Shown one piece after another: positions 19,472 through 28,855 of a DNA stretch of 64,000 nucleotides (within the stretch, counting starts at the first letter, position 1; the number at the start of each line of letters is the position of its first letter). The position numbers were made by a program, and so were the translations under genes. The notes under the pieces were generated by a model. It was not told the DNA's origin and searched no databases. It saw only the letters and a program-made list of their open reading frames with translations. The stretch comes from Candidatus Contendibacter sp. (GTDB lineage Bacteria > Pseudomonadota > Gammaproteobacteria > Competibacterales > Competibacteraceae): assembly GCA_029624765.1 (NCBI GenBank), contig JARSSO010000055.1, forward strand, positions 1 through 64,000, written 5' to 3'.

Positions 19472-20349
19472 GGCGGCGTCGGCGGGTCGAGCCGCGTGGC
19501 GTCCAGCTCATTCTCCAGGAGCAGCACTTCCCGAATGCGGTCCAGTTGGGCGACCGGCCTGGCGACGATGTGGGCAAAGGGGCTGCCGGGGTCGAATTCG
19601 ACCTTGGCGACCGTCCCGACCGGATAGCCGCGTGGAAACCGCCCGCCCATCCCGGAAGTCACCAGCAGGTCGCCGACCTTCACGTCCTCGTTGTTGGGAA
19701 TATGCGGCAGTTCCAATTCCTGAAAGTTGCCGGTGCCCAGCGCCAGGGTGCGCACCCCGGTACGATTGATCTGAATCGGCAAGGCATGGTTGGGATCGGT
19801 GATAAGAATCGCGGTGGCGGTCAGCGGATCGGTCCGGATGATCTGGCCGATGACGCCCTGTTGATCGAGCGCCGGCTGGCCGACGTGGACGCCGTGCCGG
19901 CGCCCCCGGTTGAGCAGGATATGATGCCGGTACGGATCGAAATCCACCGACAGCAATTCGGCGATCAGCACCCGCTCCGGGGTGTTGACCGCCGATTCCA
20001 GCAGGGAGCGCAGCCGGCGGTTTTCCGCTTCCAGGGTGGTCAGTTTCTGCAACTGGGTGTTGAGAAACACCTGCTTCTCGCGCAACTGGGCGTTCTCGTC
20101 CAGCAGGGCAGCACGGCCGGCGAGATTCTCACTCAGCCAACCCTGAAGATCGATGGGCAGCCGGGCCAGGTAATGCACGGGATAAAGGGCGGTCGCCAAC
20201 ATGTCGCGCAACCCATCCAGCGCGCGATAGCGATGATCCACCGTCATCATGGCGATGGACAGCGCCACCCACAGTCCAAGCTGGAGCGTCGCCGTCGGGT
20301 TGACCGTGAACAAGTAATGGATGCGCCGGCTGGGTTTGAGAGCGGCCAC
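19468..20349 (-). CDS. mreC: Rod shape-determining protein MreC
   Basis: 293 residues. One N-terminal membrane helix is followed by a coiled coil (about residues 75-115) and the periplasmic double beta-barrel, with HILLNRGRRHGVHVGQPA and GDLLVTSGMGGRFPRGYPVG as signatures. MreC activates PBP2-RodA. It lies 3 bp after mreB. Confidence 0.95.
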   Translation of the reverse strand: MAALKPSRRIHYLFTVNPTATLQLGLWVALSIAMMTVDHRYRALDGLRDMLATALYPVHYLARLPIDLQGWLSENLAGRAALLDENAQLREKQVFLNTQLQKLTTLEAENRRLRSLLESAVNTPERVLIAELLSVDFDPYRHHILLNRGRRHGVHVGQPALDQQGVIGQIIRTDPLTATAILITDPNHALPIQINRTGVRTLALGTGNFQELELPHIPNNEDVKVGDLLVTSGMGGRFPRGYPVGTVAKVEFDPGSPFAHIVARPVAQLDRIREVLLLENELDATRLDPPTPP

Positions 20350-20352
20350 CGT

Positions 20353-21420
<1,068 letters not shown>

Positions 21421-21436
21421 TTATCAAAAATGGTCA

Positions 21437-21465
21437 ATGCTAGCAAGCAGGGTAGTTAGGAGCAA
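21437..21465 (-). promoter_or_regulatory. Possible sigma70 promoter of mreB
   Basis: Read on the minus strand: TTGCTC (21460-21465), a 17-bp spacer, then TAGCAT (21437-21442), four matches to consensus in each box. The mreB start codon is 34 bp downstream. The mreB-gatC gap is only 119 bp and must hold promoters for both directions. Predicted by eye. Confidence 0.35.
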
Positions 21466-21521
21466 GTCGATAAAATGTGCTAGGTTAAACCTCTCGTCAC
21501 GCAGTCAGGAGAATTGACCCG

Positions 21522-21809
21522 ATGTCCCTGGGACCCGCTGAAGTCGCCAAAATCGCCCATCTGGCGCGGCTGGCCATCCATGAGCAGGATGCGCCCGCTT
21601 ATGCCCGCAATCTGTCGGCCATTCTGGATCTGGTGGCGCAGATGAACGCCGTGGACACCACCGGCGTCGCGCCGATGGCCCATCCGCTGGACATGGCGCA
21701 GCGCCTGCGCGCCGACGACGTCACCGAATCCAGCCAGCGCGACCATTTTCAGGCCATCGCTCCCCGCACCGAGGCCGGGCTGTATCTGGTTCCCAAAGTC
21801 ATCGAATAA
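21522..21809 (+). CDS. gatC: Asp-tRNA(Asn)/Glu-tRNA(Gln) amidotransferase subunit C
   Basis: 95 residues, usual length. GatC is a chaperone-like subunit that stabilises GatA on Gat[20 protein letters not shown] and the terminal [18 protein letters not shown] are typical. AGGAG at 21507-21511 is the ribosome site. It opens the gatCAB operon, divergent from mreB. Confidence 0.95.
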   Translation: MSLGPAEVAKIAHLARLAIHEQDAPAYARNLSAILDLVAQMNAVDTTGVAPMAHPLDMAQRLRADDVTESSQRDHFQAIAPRTEAGLYLVPKVIE

Positions 21810-21825
21810 ACCGTCTTTAACCGCC

Positions 21826-23280
21826 ATGCACGACAAAACGATTGCCCAGCTCGGCGCCGGCCTTGCCGCCGGCGAATTCAGCAGCGAGGAACTGGTTCGC
21901 GCGTTCCTGGATCGCATCGCTCGCCACAATCCGCAACTGAATGCCTTCATCACCGTCACGGTCGAATCCGCGCTGGCGCAGGCGCGCGCCGCCGACCAGC
22001 GTCGCCAGCGCGGCGAGGCGGGACCGCTGCTCGGCGTGCCCATCGCCCACAAGGACATCTTCTGTACCGACGGCGTGCGGACTTCCTGCGGCTCGCGCAT
22101 TCTGGATCGCTTCATCGCGCCCTACAACGCCACGGTAGTCGAGAAACTGAACGCTGCCGGCGCGGTAATGCTGGGCAAGACCAACATGGACGAGTTCGCG
22201 ATGGGTTCGTCCAACGAAACCAGCTTCTACGGCCCGGTGCGCAATCCCTGGGATTTGGAAGCGGTGCCGGGCGGCTCCTCGGGCGGTTCGGCCGCCGCCG
22301 TGGCCGCGTGGCTGACGGCCGGCGCGACCGGAACCGACACCGGCGGCTCGATTCGCCAGCCGGCCGCGCTGTGCGGCGTCACCGGCATCAAGCCGACCTA
22401 CGGCCGGGTGTCGCGCTGGGGCATGATCGCTTACGCCTCCAGCCTCGATCAGGGCGGGCCGATGGCGCGCACCGCCGAGGACTGCGCCCTGTTGCTGGGC
22501 GCGCTGGCCGGTTTCGATCCGCGCGATTCCACCAGCGTGGATCGCCCCGTGCCCGACTATGTCGCCGCGCTGGATCGGCCGCTGGACGGGCTGAAAATCG
22601 GCCTGCCCAAGGAGTATTTCGGCGAGGGCCTGGACGGCGAGGTGGCTCGCGTGGTCGAGTCCGCCATCGCCGAGTACCGCAAGCTGGGCGCGGAGACGGT
22701 CGAAATCAGCCTGCCCAACAGCCAGTTGGCGATTCCCGCCTATTACGTGATCGCGCCGGCGGAGTGCTCCTCCAACCTGGCCCGTTTCGACGGGGTGCGC
22801 TACGGCCATCGCTGCGAGAATCCGAAGGATTTGCTGGACCTCTACACCCGCTCGCGCGGCGAAGGGTTCGGCGCGGAAGTCAAGCGGCGCATTCTGGTCG
22901 GCACCTTCGCGCTGTCGGCCGGTTATTACGACGCCTATTACCTGAAGGCGCAGCAAATTCGCCGGCTGATCAGCGACGACTTCCGGCGGGCGTTCGAGCG
23001 GGTGGACGTGATCGCCGGGCCGACCTCGCCGACCGTGGCGTTCAATCTGGGCGAGAAGGTGGACGATCCGATCACCATGTACTTGTCGGACATCTACACC
23101 ATCGCGGTGAATCTGGCGGGTCTGCCAGGTCTGTCGCTGCCGGTCGGTTTCGTCGGTCAACGGCCGGTTGGCCTGCAACTCATCGGCGATTATTTCGCCG
23201 AGGACCGCTTGCTGAACGTGGCGCATCGCTACCAGCAGGTTACCGACTGGCACCAGCGCGCGCCTGCCGCGTTTGCCTGA
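21826..23280 (+). CDS. gatA: Asp-tRNA(Asn)/Glu-tRNA(Gln) amidotransferase subunit A
   Basis: 484 residues, amidase-signature family. GatA releases ammonia from glutamine for the GatB reaction. The Ser-cisSer-Lys triad is visible: Lys in [11 protein letters not shown], cis-Ser in [12 protein letters not shown], and the nucleophile in [13 protein letters not shown]. It follows gatC by 16 bp. The REP-like element after its stop separates it from gatB, which may tune GatB levels. Confidence 0.97.
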   Translation: MHDKTIAQLGAGLAAGEFSSEELVRAFLDRIARHNPQLNAFITVTVESALAQARAADQRRQRGEAGPLLGVPIAHKDIFCTDGVRTSCGSRILDRFIAPYNATVVEKLNAAGAVMLGKTNMDEFAMGSSNETSFYGPVRNPWDLEAVPGGSSGGSAAAVAAWLTAGATGTDTGGSIRQPAALCGVTGIKPTYGRVSRWGMIAYASSLDQGGPMARTAEDCALLLGALAGFDPRDSTSVDRPVPDYVAALDRPLDGLKIGLPKEYFGEGLDGEVARVVESAIAEYRKLGAETVEISLPNSQLAIPAYYVIAPAECSSNLARFDGVRYGHRCENPKDLLDLYTRSRGEGFGAEVKRRILVGTFALSAGYYDAYYLKAQQIRRLISDDFRRAFERVDVIAGPTSPTVAFNLGEKVDDPITMYLSDIYTIAVNLAGLPGLSLPVGFVGQRPVGLQLIGDYFAEDRLLNVAHRYQQVTDWHQRAPAAFA

Positions 23281-23325
23281 TCCCCCCTCTCCCACCGGGA
23301 GAGGGGCTGGGGGTGAGGGCTTAAG
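23281..23325. repeat. REP-like palindrome between gatA and gatB
   Basis: CCCCTCTCCC, a CACC loop region, GGGAGAGGGG, then CTGGGGGTGAGGG. This is the same element as the pair downstream of the C25 protease, in the orientation of the left copy there. It starts right after the gatA stop codon and could act as a transcript-stabilising or attenuating hairpin. Confidence 0.6.
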
Positions 23326-23358
23326 AGCGCTTCAAACTCAAGAATCAGCAGGGCCATC

Positions 23359-24795
23359 ATGATGGAATGGGAAACTGTGATCGGGCTGGAAATCCACGCC
23401 CAACTCGCCACCAAGAGCAAGATTTTCTCCGGCGCCGCCACCGCCTACGGCGCGGAACCAAATACCCAGGCGTGCGCCATCGACCTCGGTTTGCCGGGCG
23501 TGCTGCCGGTGCTGAACCGCGAAGCGGTGCGTATGGCCGTCACGTTCGGGCTGGCCATCGGCGCCGAAGTGGCGCGGCGCTCCGTGTTCGCCCGCAAGAA
23601 TTATTTCTACCCCGACCTGCCCAAGGGCTACCAAATCAGCCAGTACGAACTTCCCGTCGTTCAGAAAGGCCAGTTGACCATCGACCTGGACGACGGAACC
23701 AGCAAGGTGATCGGCATCACCCGCGCCCATCTGGAGGAAGACGCCGGCAAGTCGCTGCACGAGGATTTTCACGGCCTGTCCGGCATCGATCTCAACCGCG
23801 CCGGCACGCCGCTGCTGGAAATCGTCTCCGAGCCGGATTTGCGTTCGGCCAGGGAGGCGGTGGCGTACATGAAAAAGCTGCACCAGATGGTGGTCTATCT
23901 CGGCATCTGCGACGGCAACATGCAGGAAGGCTCGTTCCGCTGCGACGCCAACGTCTCGGTGCGGCCCAAGGGCGATCCGAAATTCGGCACCCGCGCCGAG
24001 ATCAAGAATCTCAATTCCTTCCGCTTCGTCGAGCGGGCCATCGAATTCGAGATCGAGCGACAAATCGACCTGATCGAATCCGGCGGCAAGGTGGTGCAGG
24101 AAACCCGGCTGTACGACCCGGACAAGGGCGAAACCCGCTCAATGCGCGGCAAGGAGGAAGCCAACGACTACCGCTACTTCCCCGATCCCGACCTGTTGCC
24201 GCTGGTGCTGGACGAAGCGTTCATCGCCGCTACCCGCGCCAGCCTGCCAGAATTGCCGGACGCCAGGAAGCAGCGGTTCATGAGCCAATACGGGCTGTCG
24301 GCCTACGACGCCGGCGTGCTCACCGCCAGTCGCGAGTTGGGCGCTTATTACGAGGAAACCGTCGCGGCGCTGGGTGGCGAACCCAAGCTGTGCGCCAACT
24401 GGGTGATGGGCGATTTCTCGGCGTTCCTGAACAAGGACAACCGCGACGTTGCGCAAAGCCCGGTCGGCGCGGCGCAACTGGCTAGTTTGCTGCGGCGGAT
24501 TCAAGACCGGACCATCTCCGGCAAGATCGCCAAGGACGTGTTCGAGGCGCTGTGGGCCGGCGAAGGTGAGACCGACGCGATCATCGAGAAACGCGGCCTG
24601 AAGCAGATCACCGACACCTCCGCCATCGAAAAAGTGATCGATGACGTCATCGCCGCCAATCCCGAGCAACTGGCGCAATATCGCGCCGGCAAGGACAAGC
24701 TGTTCGGCTTCTTCGTCGGCCAGGTGATGAAGCTGTCCAAGGGCAAAGCCAACCCGCAGCAAGTGAACGATTTGCTGGCGGAAAAGCTGAAGTAA
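23359..24795 (+). CDS. gatB: Asp-tRNA(Asn)/Glu-tRNA(Gln) amidotransferase subunit B
   Basis: 478 residues. GatB phosphorylates and amidates mischarged Glu-tRNA(Gln) or Asp-tRNA(Asn). [20 protein letters not shown], the [14 protein letters not shown] segment and the C-terminal YqeY-like tail domain are all present. Two consecutive ATGs (23359 and 23362) could start it. gatCAB implies that at least one of GlnRS or AsnRS is missing or supplemented, which the window cannot show. Confidence 0.97.
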   Translation: MMEWETVIGLEIHAQLATKSKIFSGAATAYGAEPNTQACAIDLGLPGVLPVLNREAVRMAVTFGLAIGAEVARRSVFARKNYFYPDLPKGYQISQYELPVVQKGQLTIDLDDGTSKVIGITRAHLEEDAGKSLHEDFHGLSGIDLNRAGTPLLEIVSEPDLRSAREAVAYMKKLHQMVVYLGICDGNMQEGSFRCDANVSVRPKGDPKFGTRAEIKNLNSFRFVERAIEFEIERQIDLIESGGKVVQETRLYDPDKGETRSMRGKEEANDYRYFPDPDLLPLVLDEAFIAATRASLPELPDARKQRFMSQYGLSAYDAGVLTASRELGAYYEETVAALGGEPKLCANWVMGDFSAFLNKDNRDVAQSPVGAAQLASLLRRIQDRTISGKIAKDVFEALWAGEGETDAIIEKRGLKQITDTSAIEKVIDDVIAANPEQLAQYRAGKDKLFGFFVGQVMKLSKGKANPQQVNDLLAEKLK

Positions 24796-24860
24796 AGCCA
24801 ATCGAAACGGTGCGAACCACCCAGTCTCGCGCGTTTCAAGCGAATTCCAGGAGGTTCGCG

Positions 24861-26438
24861 ATGCGCTTCTTCAACACGGCCGGGCCGGTCAATCCGGCCA
24901 TTCACTATTGCCTGCCGCCGCTGGAACGGCTCGACCTGCAAGACGTTCTCCTGTTGATCGCGCAACAGAAATATTTCGTGCTGCACGCGCCCCGACAAAC
25001 CGGAAAAACCACTTGCTTGCTGGCGCTGATGAGCCATTTGAACGCCACCGACCAATACCGCTGCGTCTATGCCAACGTCGAGATTGGTCAGTCGGCCCGC
25101 GAGGACGTTCGCCGAGGCATTCGCGCGGTCATGAGCGCCATCGCCGCTGGCGCCCGGGATTTCGCGCGAGACGATCTACCAAATCAAATCTGGCTCGATA
25201 TTCTGGAACGGCAGGGCGAGGATCGCGCCTTGGAAGAGCTGCTCACCGTTTGGGCGGAACGCAGCCCGCTGCCGCTGGTGTTGTTGATCGACGAGATCGA
25301 CGCTCTGGTCGGCGATACGCTGATCGCCGTGCTGCGGCAATTGCGAGCGGGATATGCCAAGCGCCCGCGTTCGTTTCCCCAAAGCGTGATCCTCTGCGGC
25401 ATCCGTGACGTGCGCGACTACCGGATTCATTCCAATCAGGAGAAAGCGATCATCACGGGTGGATCGGCTTTCAACATCAAAGCCAAATCCTTGCGCCTTG
25501 GTAACTTCTCTCGGCCGGACACGGAAGCGATCTACCGGATGCACACCGTCGAAACCCGACAGGTTTTCACCGAAGAAGCGTTGGGCCGCTTCTGGGAACT
25601 GACTCAAGGTCAACCTTGGCTGGTCAATGCCCTGGGTTATGAAGCCTGTTTCGAGATGAAAGCGAATCGGGATCGCCAACGACCGATCACGCTCAAGATC
25701 GTGGACGAAGCCAAGGAAAATCTGATCCTGCGCCGGGAAACCCATCTGGACCAGTTGGCGGACAAGTTGAAAGAGGAACGGGTGCGGCGGGTGATCGAGC
25801 CGCTTCTGGCCGGCATGGAGGAGCCCCGCAACTTGTCGCTGGACGATATCGATTACGTCCGCGACCTGGGCTTGATCGCCACCGACAAGCCGGTGCGGAT
25901 CGCCAATCCGATCTATGGCGAAGTCATTCCCCGGCAGTTGACCGCCGGCACCGAGGAAACGACGGTGCAGGAAACCGTCTGGTACGTTGCTCCCGACGGC
26001 CGACTTGACATGGTCAAACTGCTCTCCGCCTTCCAGCAATTCTTCCGGGAACATTCGGAGCACTGGGTGGAGCGGTTCGACTACAAGGAGGCCGGGCCGC
26101 AACTGCTGTTGCAAGCTTTCCTGCAACGGATCGTCAACGGCGGCGGGCGGATCGAGCGGGAATACGGCCTGGGGAAAATGCGGACCGATTTGCTGGTGAT
26201 CTGGCCACTATCCTCAACCATCCAAAAAATCGTCCTTGAACTCAAACTGTTGCACAAGAGCCTGGAACAAACCCTGGCCGCCGGCCTGGAACAAACCTGG
26301 CAATATCTCGACCGCTGCCAGGCCGGGGAAGGTCATCTGGTGATTTTCGACCGCGCTCCGGGCAAGCTGTGGGAAGATAAACTCTTCACCCGGCGGGAGA
26401 CGGTGAAAGGACGGACAATCGTCGTGTGGGGAATGTAG
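24861..26438 (+). CDS. AAA-like ATPase with C-terminal PD-(D/E)XK nuclease-like domain
   Basis: 525 residues, start supported by AGGAGG at 24849-24854. The N-terminal two-thirds is a STAND/AAA-like ATPase: Walker A APRQTGKTT, Walker B LVLLIDEIDAL. The C-terminal part (about residues 428-490) contains REYGLGKMRTDLLVIW and, after a short loop, IVLELKLLHKSLEQT. The Asp followed by E-x-K is the PD-(D/E)XK signature. Proteins of this build (AAA-like with a PDDEXK_9-like tail) are common, often in many copies, in large-genome bacteria, and their role is unknown; a nuclease or defence function is inferred only. It stands alone after gatB. Confidence 0.7.
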   Translation: MRFFNTAGPVNPAIHYCLPPLERLDLQDVLLLIAQQKYFVLHAPRQTGKTTCLLALMSHLNATDQYRCVYANVEIGQSAREDVRRGIRAVMSAIAAGARDFARDDLPNQIWLDILERQGEDRALEELLTVWAERSPLPLVLLIDEIDALVGDTLIAVLRQLRAGYAKRPRSFPQSVILCGIRDVRDYRIHSNQEKAIITGGSAFNIKAKSLRLGNFSRPDTEAIYRMHTVETRQVFTEEALGRFWELTQGQPWLVNALGYEACFEMKANRDRQRPITLKIVDEAKENLILRRETHLDQLADKLKEERVRRVIEPLLAGMEEPRNLSLDDIDYVRDLGLIATDKPVRIANPIYGEVIPRQLTAGTEETTVQETVWYVAPDGRLDMVKLLSAFQQFFREHSEHWVERFDYKEAGPQLLLQAFLQRIVNGGGRIEREYGLGKMRTDLLVIWPLSSTIQKIVLELKLLHKSLEQTLAAGLEQTWQYLDRCQAGEGHLVIFDRAPGKLWEDKLFTRRETVKGRTIVVWGM

Positions 26439-26584
26439 GAAACCCGCATCGACAACCAAAGCCAACGCGGGTTGGCCAGCACCATGGAATCCCGACACGG
26501 CGTCAAGGGCCAGTGCTGGGCATCACCCGCCAGCGTGGAGCACCGGCGGAATGCCGCCTGGATCGACGCCGAGGTTAGGTCAAC

Positions 26585-27229
26585 TCACCGCTTCACCAGT
26601 TGGAATCCAAAGTTCGTTCCGAAGCCCCGGAAAACCGCCATGTCGATCCACAACATCGCCAGCGCCTCAAGATATCGGGCCGACCGAAGGGGTCCAACGT
26701 CGACGGGCTCGAATCCAAGCTGCGCCGCCAGGAGGGTAACCGTTTGCTTGGACTCGGCCTGGTCCCCGCAGAGGAGCATCGTCAGACCCCGTGCTCCATA
26801 GGCCGGATCCGCCATGTTCTGCCACCCGGTCGTATTGAACGCCTTGACCACATGGGCGCCCACGGCCCATTGCGCGATCTGCTCGGCGGCGGAGGTTGTA
26901 TGACCGATCACAAGTCCTTGTTGCAGCCCCTCCGGCGTCATGATCACCGGGTTGGTGACATCCACGACGATCTTTCCCTCAAGGTTTCCCGCCGCAAGGA
27001 TCGCATCCCTGGCGCTCTCCCATGGCACGGTCAGGACCACGATGGCGGACCGGCCCGCCGCCTCGGCCACGCTCATCGCCTTGACGTTCGGCCCCATTCC
27101 TTGAACAAGCGCCCGCACCTTCGCCCCGCCCGGATCGCGGACTCCGAAGGCCACGTCGTTTCCCGCCTTCGCCCAGCGCCCGCCGAGCGTACCGCCAACA
27201 CCACCAGCCCCAAGAACGGCAATTTGCAT
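26585..27229 (-). CDS. NADPH-dependent F420-reductase-like oxidoreductase
   Basis: 214 residues starting MQIAVLGAGGVGGTLGGRWA, with GAGG 11 nt upstream. The Rossmann glycines, the IVVLTVPWESARDAI and KIVVDVTNPV segments, and HVVKAFNTTGWQNM are characteristic of the F420-dependent NADP oxidoreductase superfamily. In most proteobacteria these proteins do not use F420, and substrates are unknown. The next genes run on the other strand, so context gives no further clue. Confidence 0.8.
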   Translation of the reverse strand: MQIAVLGAGGVGGTLGGRWAKAGNDVAFGVRDPGGAKVRALVQGMGPNVKAMSVAEAAGRSAIVVLTVPWESARDAILAAGNLEGKIVVDVTNPVIMTPEGLQQGLVIGHTTSAAEQIAQWAVGAHVVKAFNTTGWQNMADPAYGARGLTMLLCGDQAESKQTVTLLAAQLGFEPVDVGPLRSARYLEALAMLWIDMAVFRGFGTNFGFQLVKR

Positions 27230-27587
27230 TTCTCTACCTCTGGTCGAACGTGGATTACATCCGTTGCCTGGCATTCCGCTTCGGATGCCTGGCCAACGAT
27301 CCTGGAAATCCCGTCATGCGCACCGTCGCAAGTATAGCTTTGCGCCAGCGGACCGCCAGCAACCAGGCCGATATCACCCTGACCACCGGCACGATGGCGC
27401 TGATGACGGGCCGCAGCCGGGTCTGACTGGCGCGGGTCAGGGCCGCGAACATCCGTTTCAGGACGGCGCGCTCGCCGAAGGGGTGGGGGATGGTCGCCGC
27501 CGGGCTGGACGACTGGGACATGACGCGCGTCGAACCGTTGCTCCCGGTGCTACGCTTGATACTGGGTCTTGGGCCGGAGCCATCATC
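27230..27587. other. 358-bp gap without a confident gene
   Basis: Between the oxidoreductase and the VWA pseudogene. A minus-strand frame (27255-27521, 88 residues, beginning MSQSSSPAATIPHPFGERAV) has a short hydrophobic segment, but I recognise nothing in it and see no good ribosome site. It could be spurious. The right end should carry the promoter of the VWA gene remnant. Confidence 0.3.
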
Positions 27588-28168
27588 GTGAATACTCTCC
27601 CTGCGATTTCCACCGAGGAGCGGCTGCGCCGCTGGCGCTTGCTGCTCGGCGGCCATGCGGCGGAAGGAACCGGCTGTTCGCTGGTTGGCGTCGATCTTGC
27701 CATCGACCGGGCGCTGGCTGCGCTCTACGACGCTGGCGCCGAGGGAGGGGACGATCTGACGCGGTCGGGTCCGCGCAAGGACGGGACCGAATCGCTGCGG
27801 CCCAACGTGGCGCGCTGGCTGGGGGACATCCGCCGGTATTTCCCCAGTACGGTGGTGCGGGCCATGCGGAAGGACGCCCTGGAACGGCTGAATCTGCGCC
27901 AGTTGCTGCTGGAGCCGGAACTGCTGGAAGCGGTCGAGCCGGACGTGCGTCTGGTGGCCAATTTGATCGCCCTGCGCGGGGTCATTCCGGCGTCGACCAG
28001 GGAAACGGCGCGACCTCTCGCCTGGCGCTGCTGGATGTTCCCAGCTTCGCCTGCACGCCGGATTTGTTCCCCGATCTGATGGCCGCTGCCATCAAGCGCG
28101 AGGACATCGCGCAATGGGCGGCGCGGCATGAACTGGCGACCGCCCGGCCGGCGGGAGCCGGGTTTTGA
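27588..28168 (+). pseudogene. VWA-domain protein gene with its middle deleted and frame shifted
   Basis: From a GTG at 27588 the frame encodes RLRRWRLLLGGHAAEGTG and, further on, VARWLGDIRRYFPSTVV and RLNLRQLLLEPELLEAVEPD. These are the N-terminal landmarks of a family of about 370-400-residue VWA-domain (CoxE-like) proteins. After PASTRETAR at about 28010 this frame loses similarity. The +2-shifted frame then gives SRLALLDVPSFACTPDLFPD and AAAIKREDIAQWAA, the known C-terminal end. The VWA domain itself, some 150-200 residues with the metal site, is absent. This fits an internal deletion with a frame change near 28010-28025. It is almost certainly non-functional. Confidence 0.7.
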
Positions 28169-28190
28169 TCCTGGTGGAGGGGGTTCCGGA

Positions 28191-28658
28191 ATGCGCCTGC
28201 GTTACTACCGTCATACTCAGTTCGGCGCCGTCGTGGCGGGGATTCTGCTGTCGCTGTCGGCCGTTGCCGTCGGCGCGGAGTTGATGACCGGGCCGTCGGC
28301 GTTGACGGTGGTGGGACCGGTGTTGATGGCGGTGTTCCTGTTGTTGTTCGGTACGCTCACCGTCGAGATCGACGAGACGCATCTGCGGTTTCGGTTCGGG
28401 ATCGGCCTGATTCGCAAAAGCATTCCCCTGGCGGAGATCGTGGAGGCGCGACCGGTTCGCACCACCTGGGCCGACGGCTGGGGCATCCATTACACCGCGC
28501 GCGGCTGGTTGTACAACGTGTCGGGCTGGGAGGCGGTCGAGATCACCTTGGTGTCAGGCCAGCGGCTGCGGCTGGGCACCGACGAACCGCAGCATCTTAC
28601 TCAGGCGTTGTTGGCGGCCAGGGTTTTCCGGTCGCCGGTCAGGGGCACCATCGGCTGA
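28191..28658 (+). CDS. Small membrane protein with PH-like cytoplasmic domain
   Basis: 155 residues, start at 28191 behind GGAGG. Two adjacent membrane helices (about residues 13-30 and 38-57) precede a compact domain beginning TLTVEIDETHLRFRFGIGL, with the pattern IPLAEIVEARPV and a final helix QHLTQALLAARVF. This layout matches bacterial PH-domain membrane proteins. No catalytic residues are evident. It is 22 bp after the VWA pseudogene and may once have been its operon partner. Confidence 0.6.
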   Translation: MRLRYYRHTQFGAVVAGILLSLSAVAVGAELMTGPSALTVVGPVLMAVFLLLFGTLTVEIDETHLRFRFGIGLIRKSIPLAEIVEARPVRTTWADGWGIHYTARGWLYNVSGWEAVEITLVSGQRLRLGTDEPQHLTQALLAARVFRSPVRGTIG

Positions 28659-28700
28659 AAAATTCTAGTGGGCTGCCGCACAAGTTTTGATAGGTTCTCG

Positions 28701-28811
28701 TTCCCACGCTCCAGCGTGGGAATGCTGACAAGCCGCTCCAGCGGCCCGAATTCCCAATAAAATCGCGATGCTGGAGCGTCTGGACGTGCTCCCACGCTGG
28801 AGCGTGGGAGC
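28701..28811. repeat. Cluster of palindromes built on TCCCACGCT..AGCGTGGGA
   Basis: 28701-28722 is a perfect 10-bp stem (TTCCCACGCT, CC, AGCGTGGGAA). 28788-28811 is a perfect 11-bp stem (GCTCCCACGCT, GG, AGCGTGGGAGC). Between them is a smaller one, CCGCTCCAGCGG, at 28733-28744. Such units are dispersed repeats in several bacterial groups. They lie between two convergent genes and could also act as a bidirectional terminator. Confidence 0.7.
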
Positions 28812-28855
28812 CAGGCTCGCTAAGCGCTACCTGTCAGAATTTATGCGTCAATCCA

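Noticed and set aside
27255..27521. Possible 88-residue minus-strand protein
   Set aside because: No ribosome site, no recognisable family and composition like other shadows. Kept only as part of the intergenic note.
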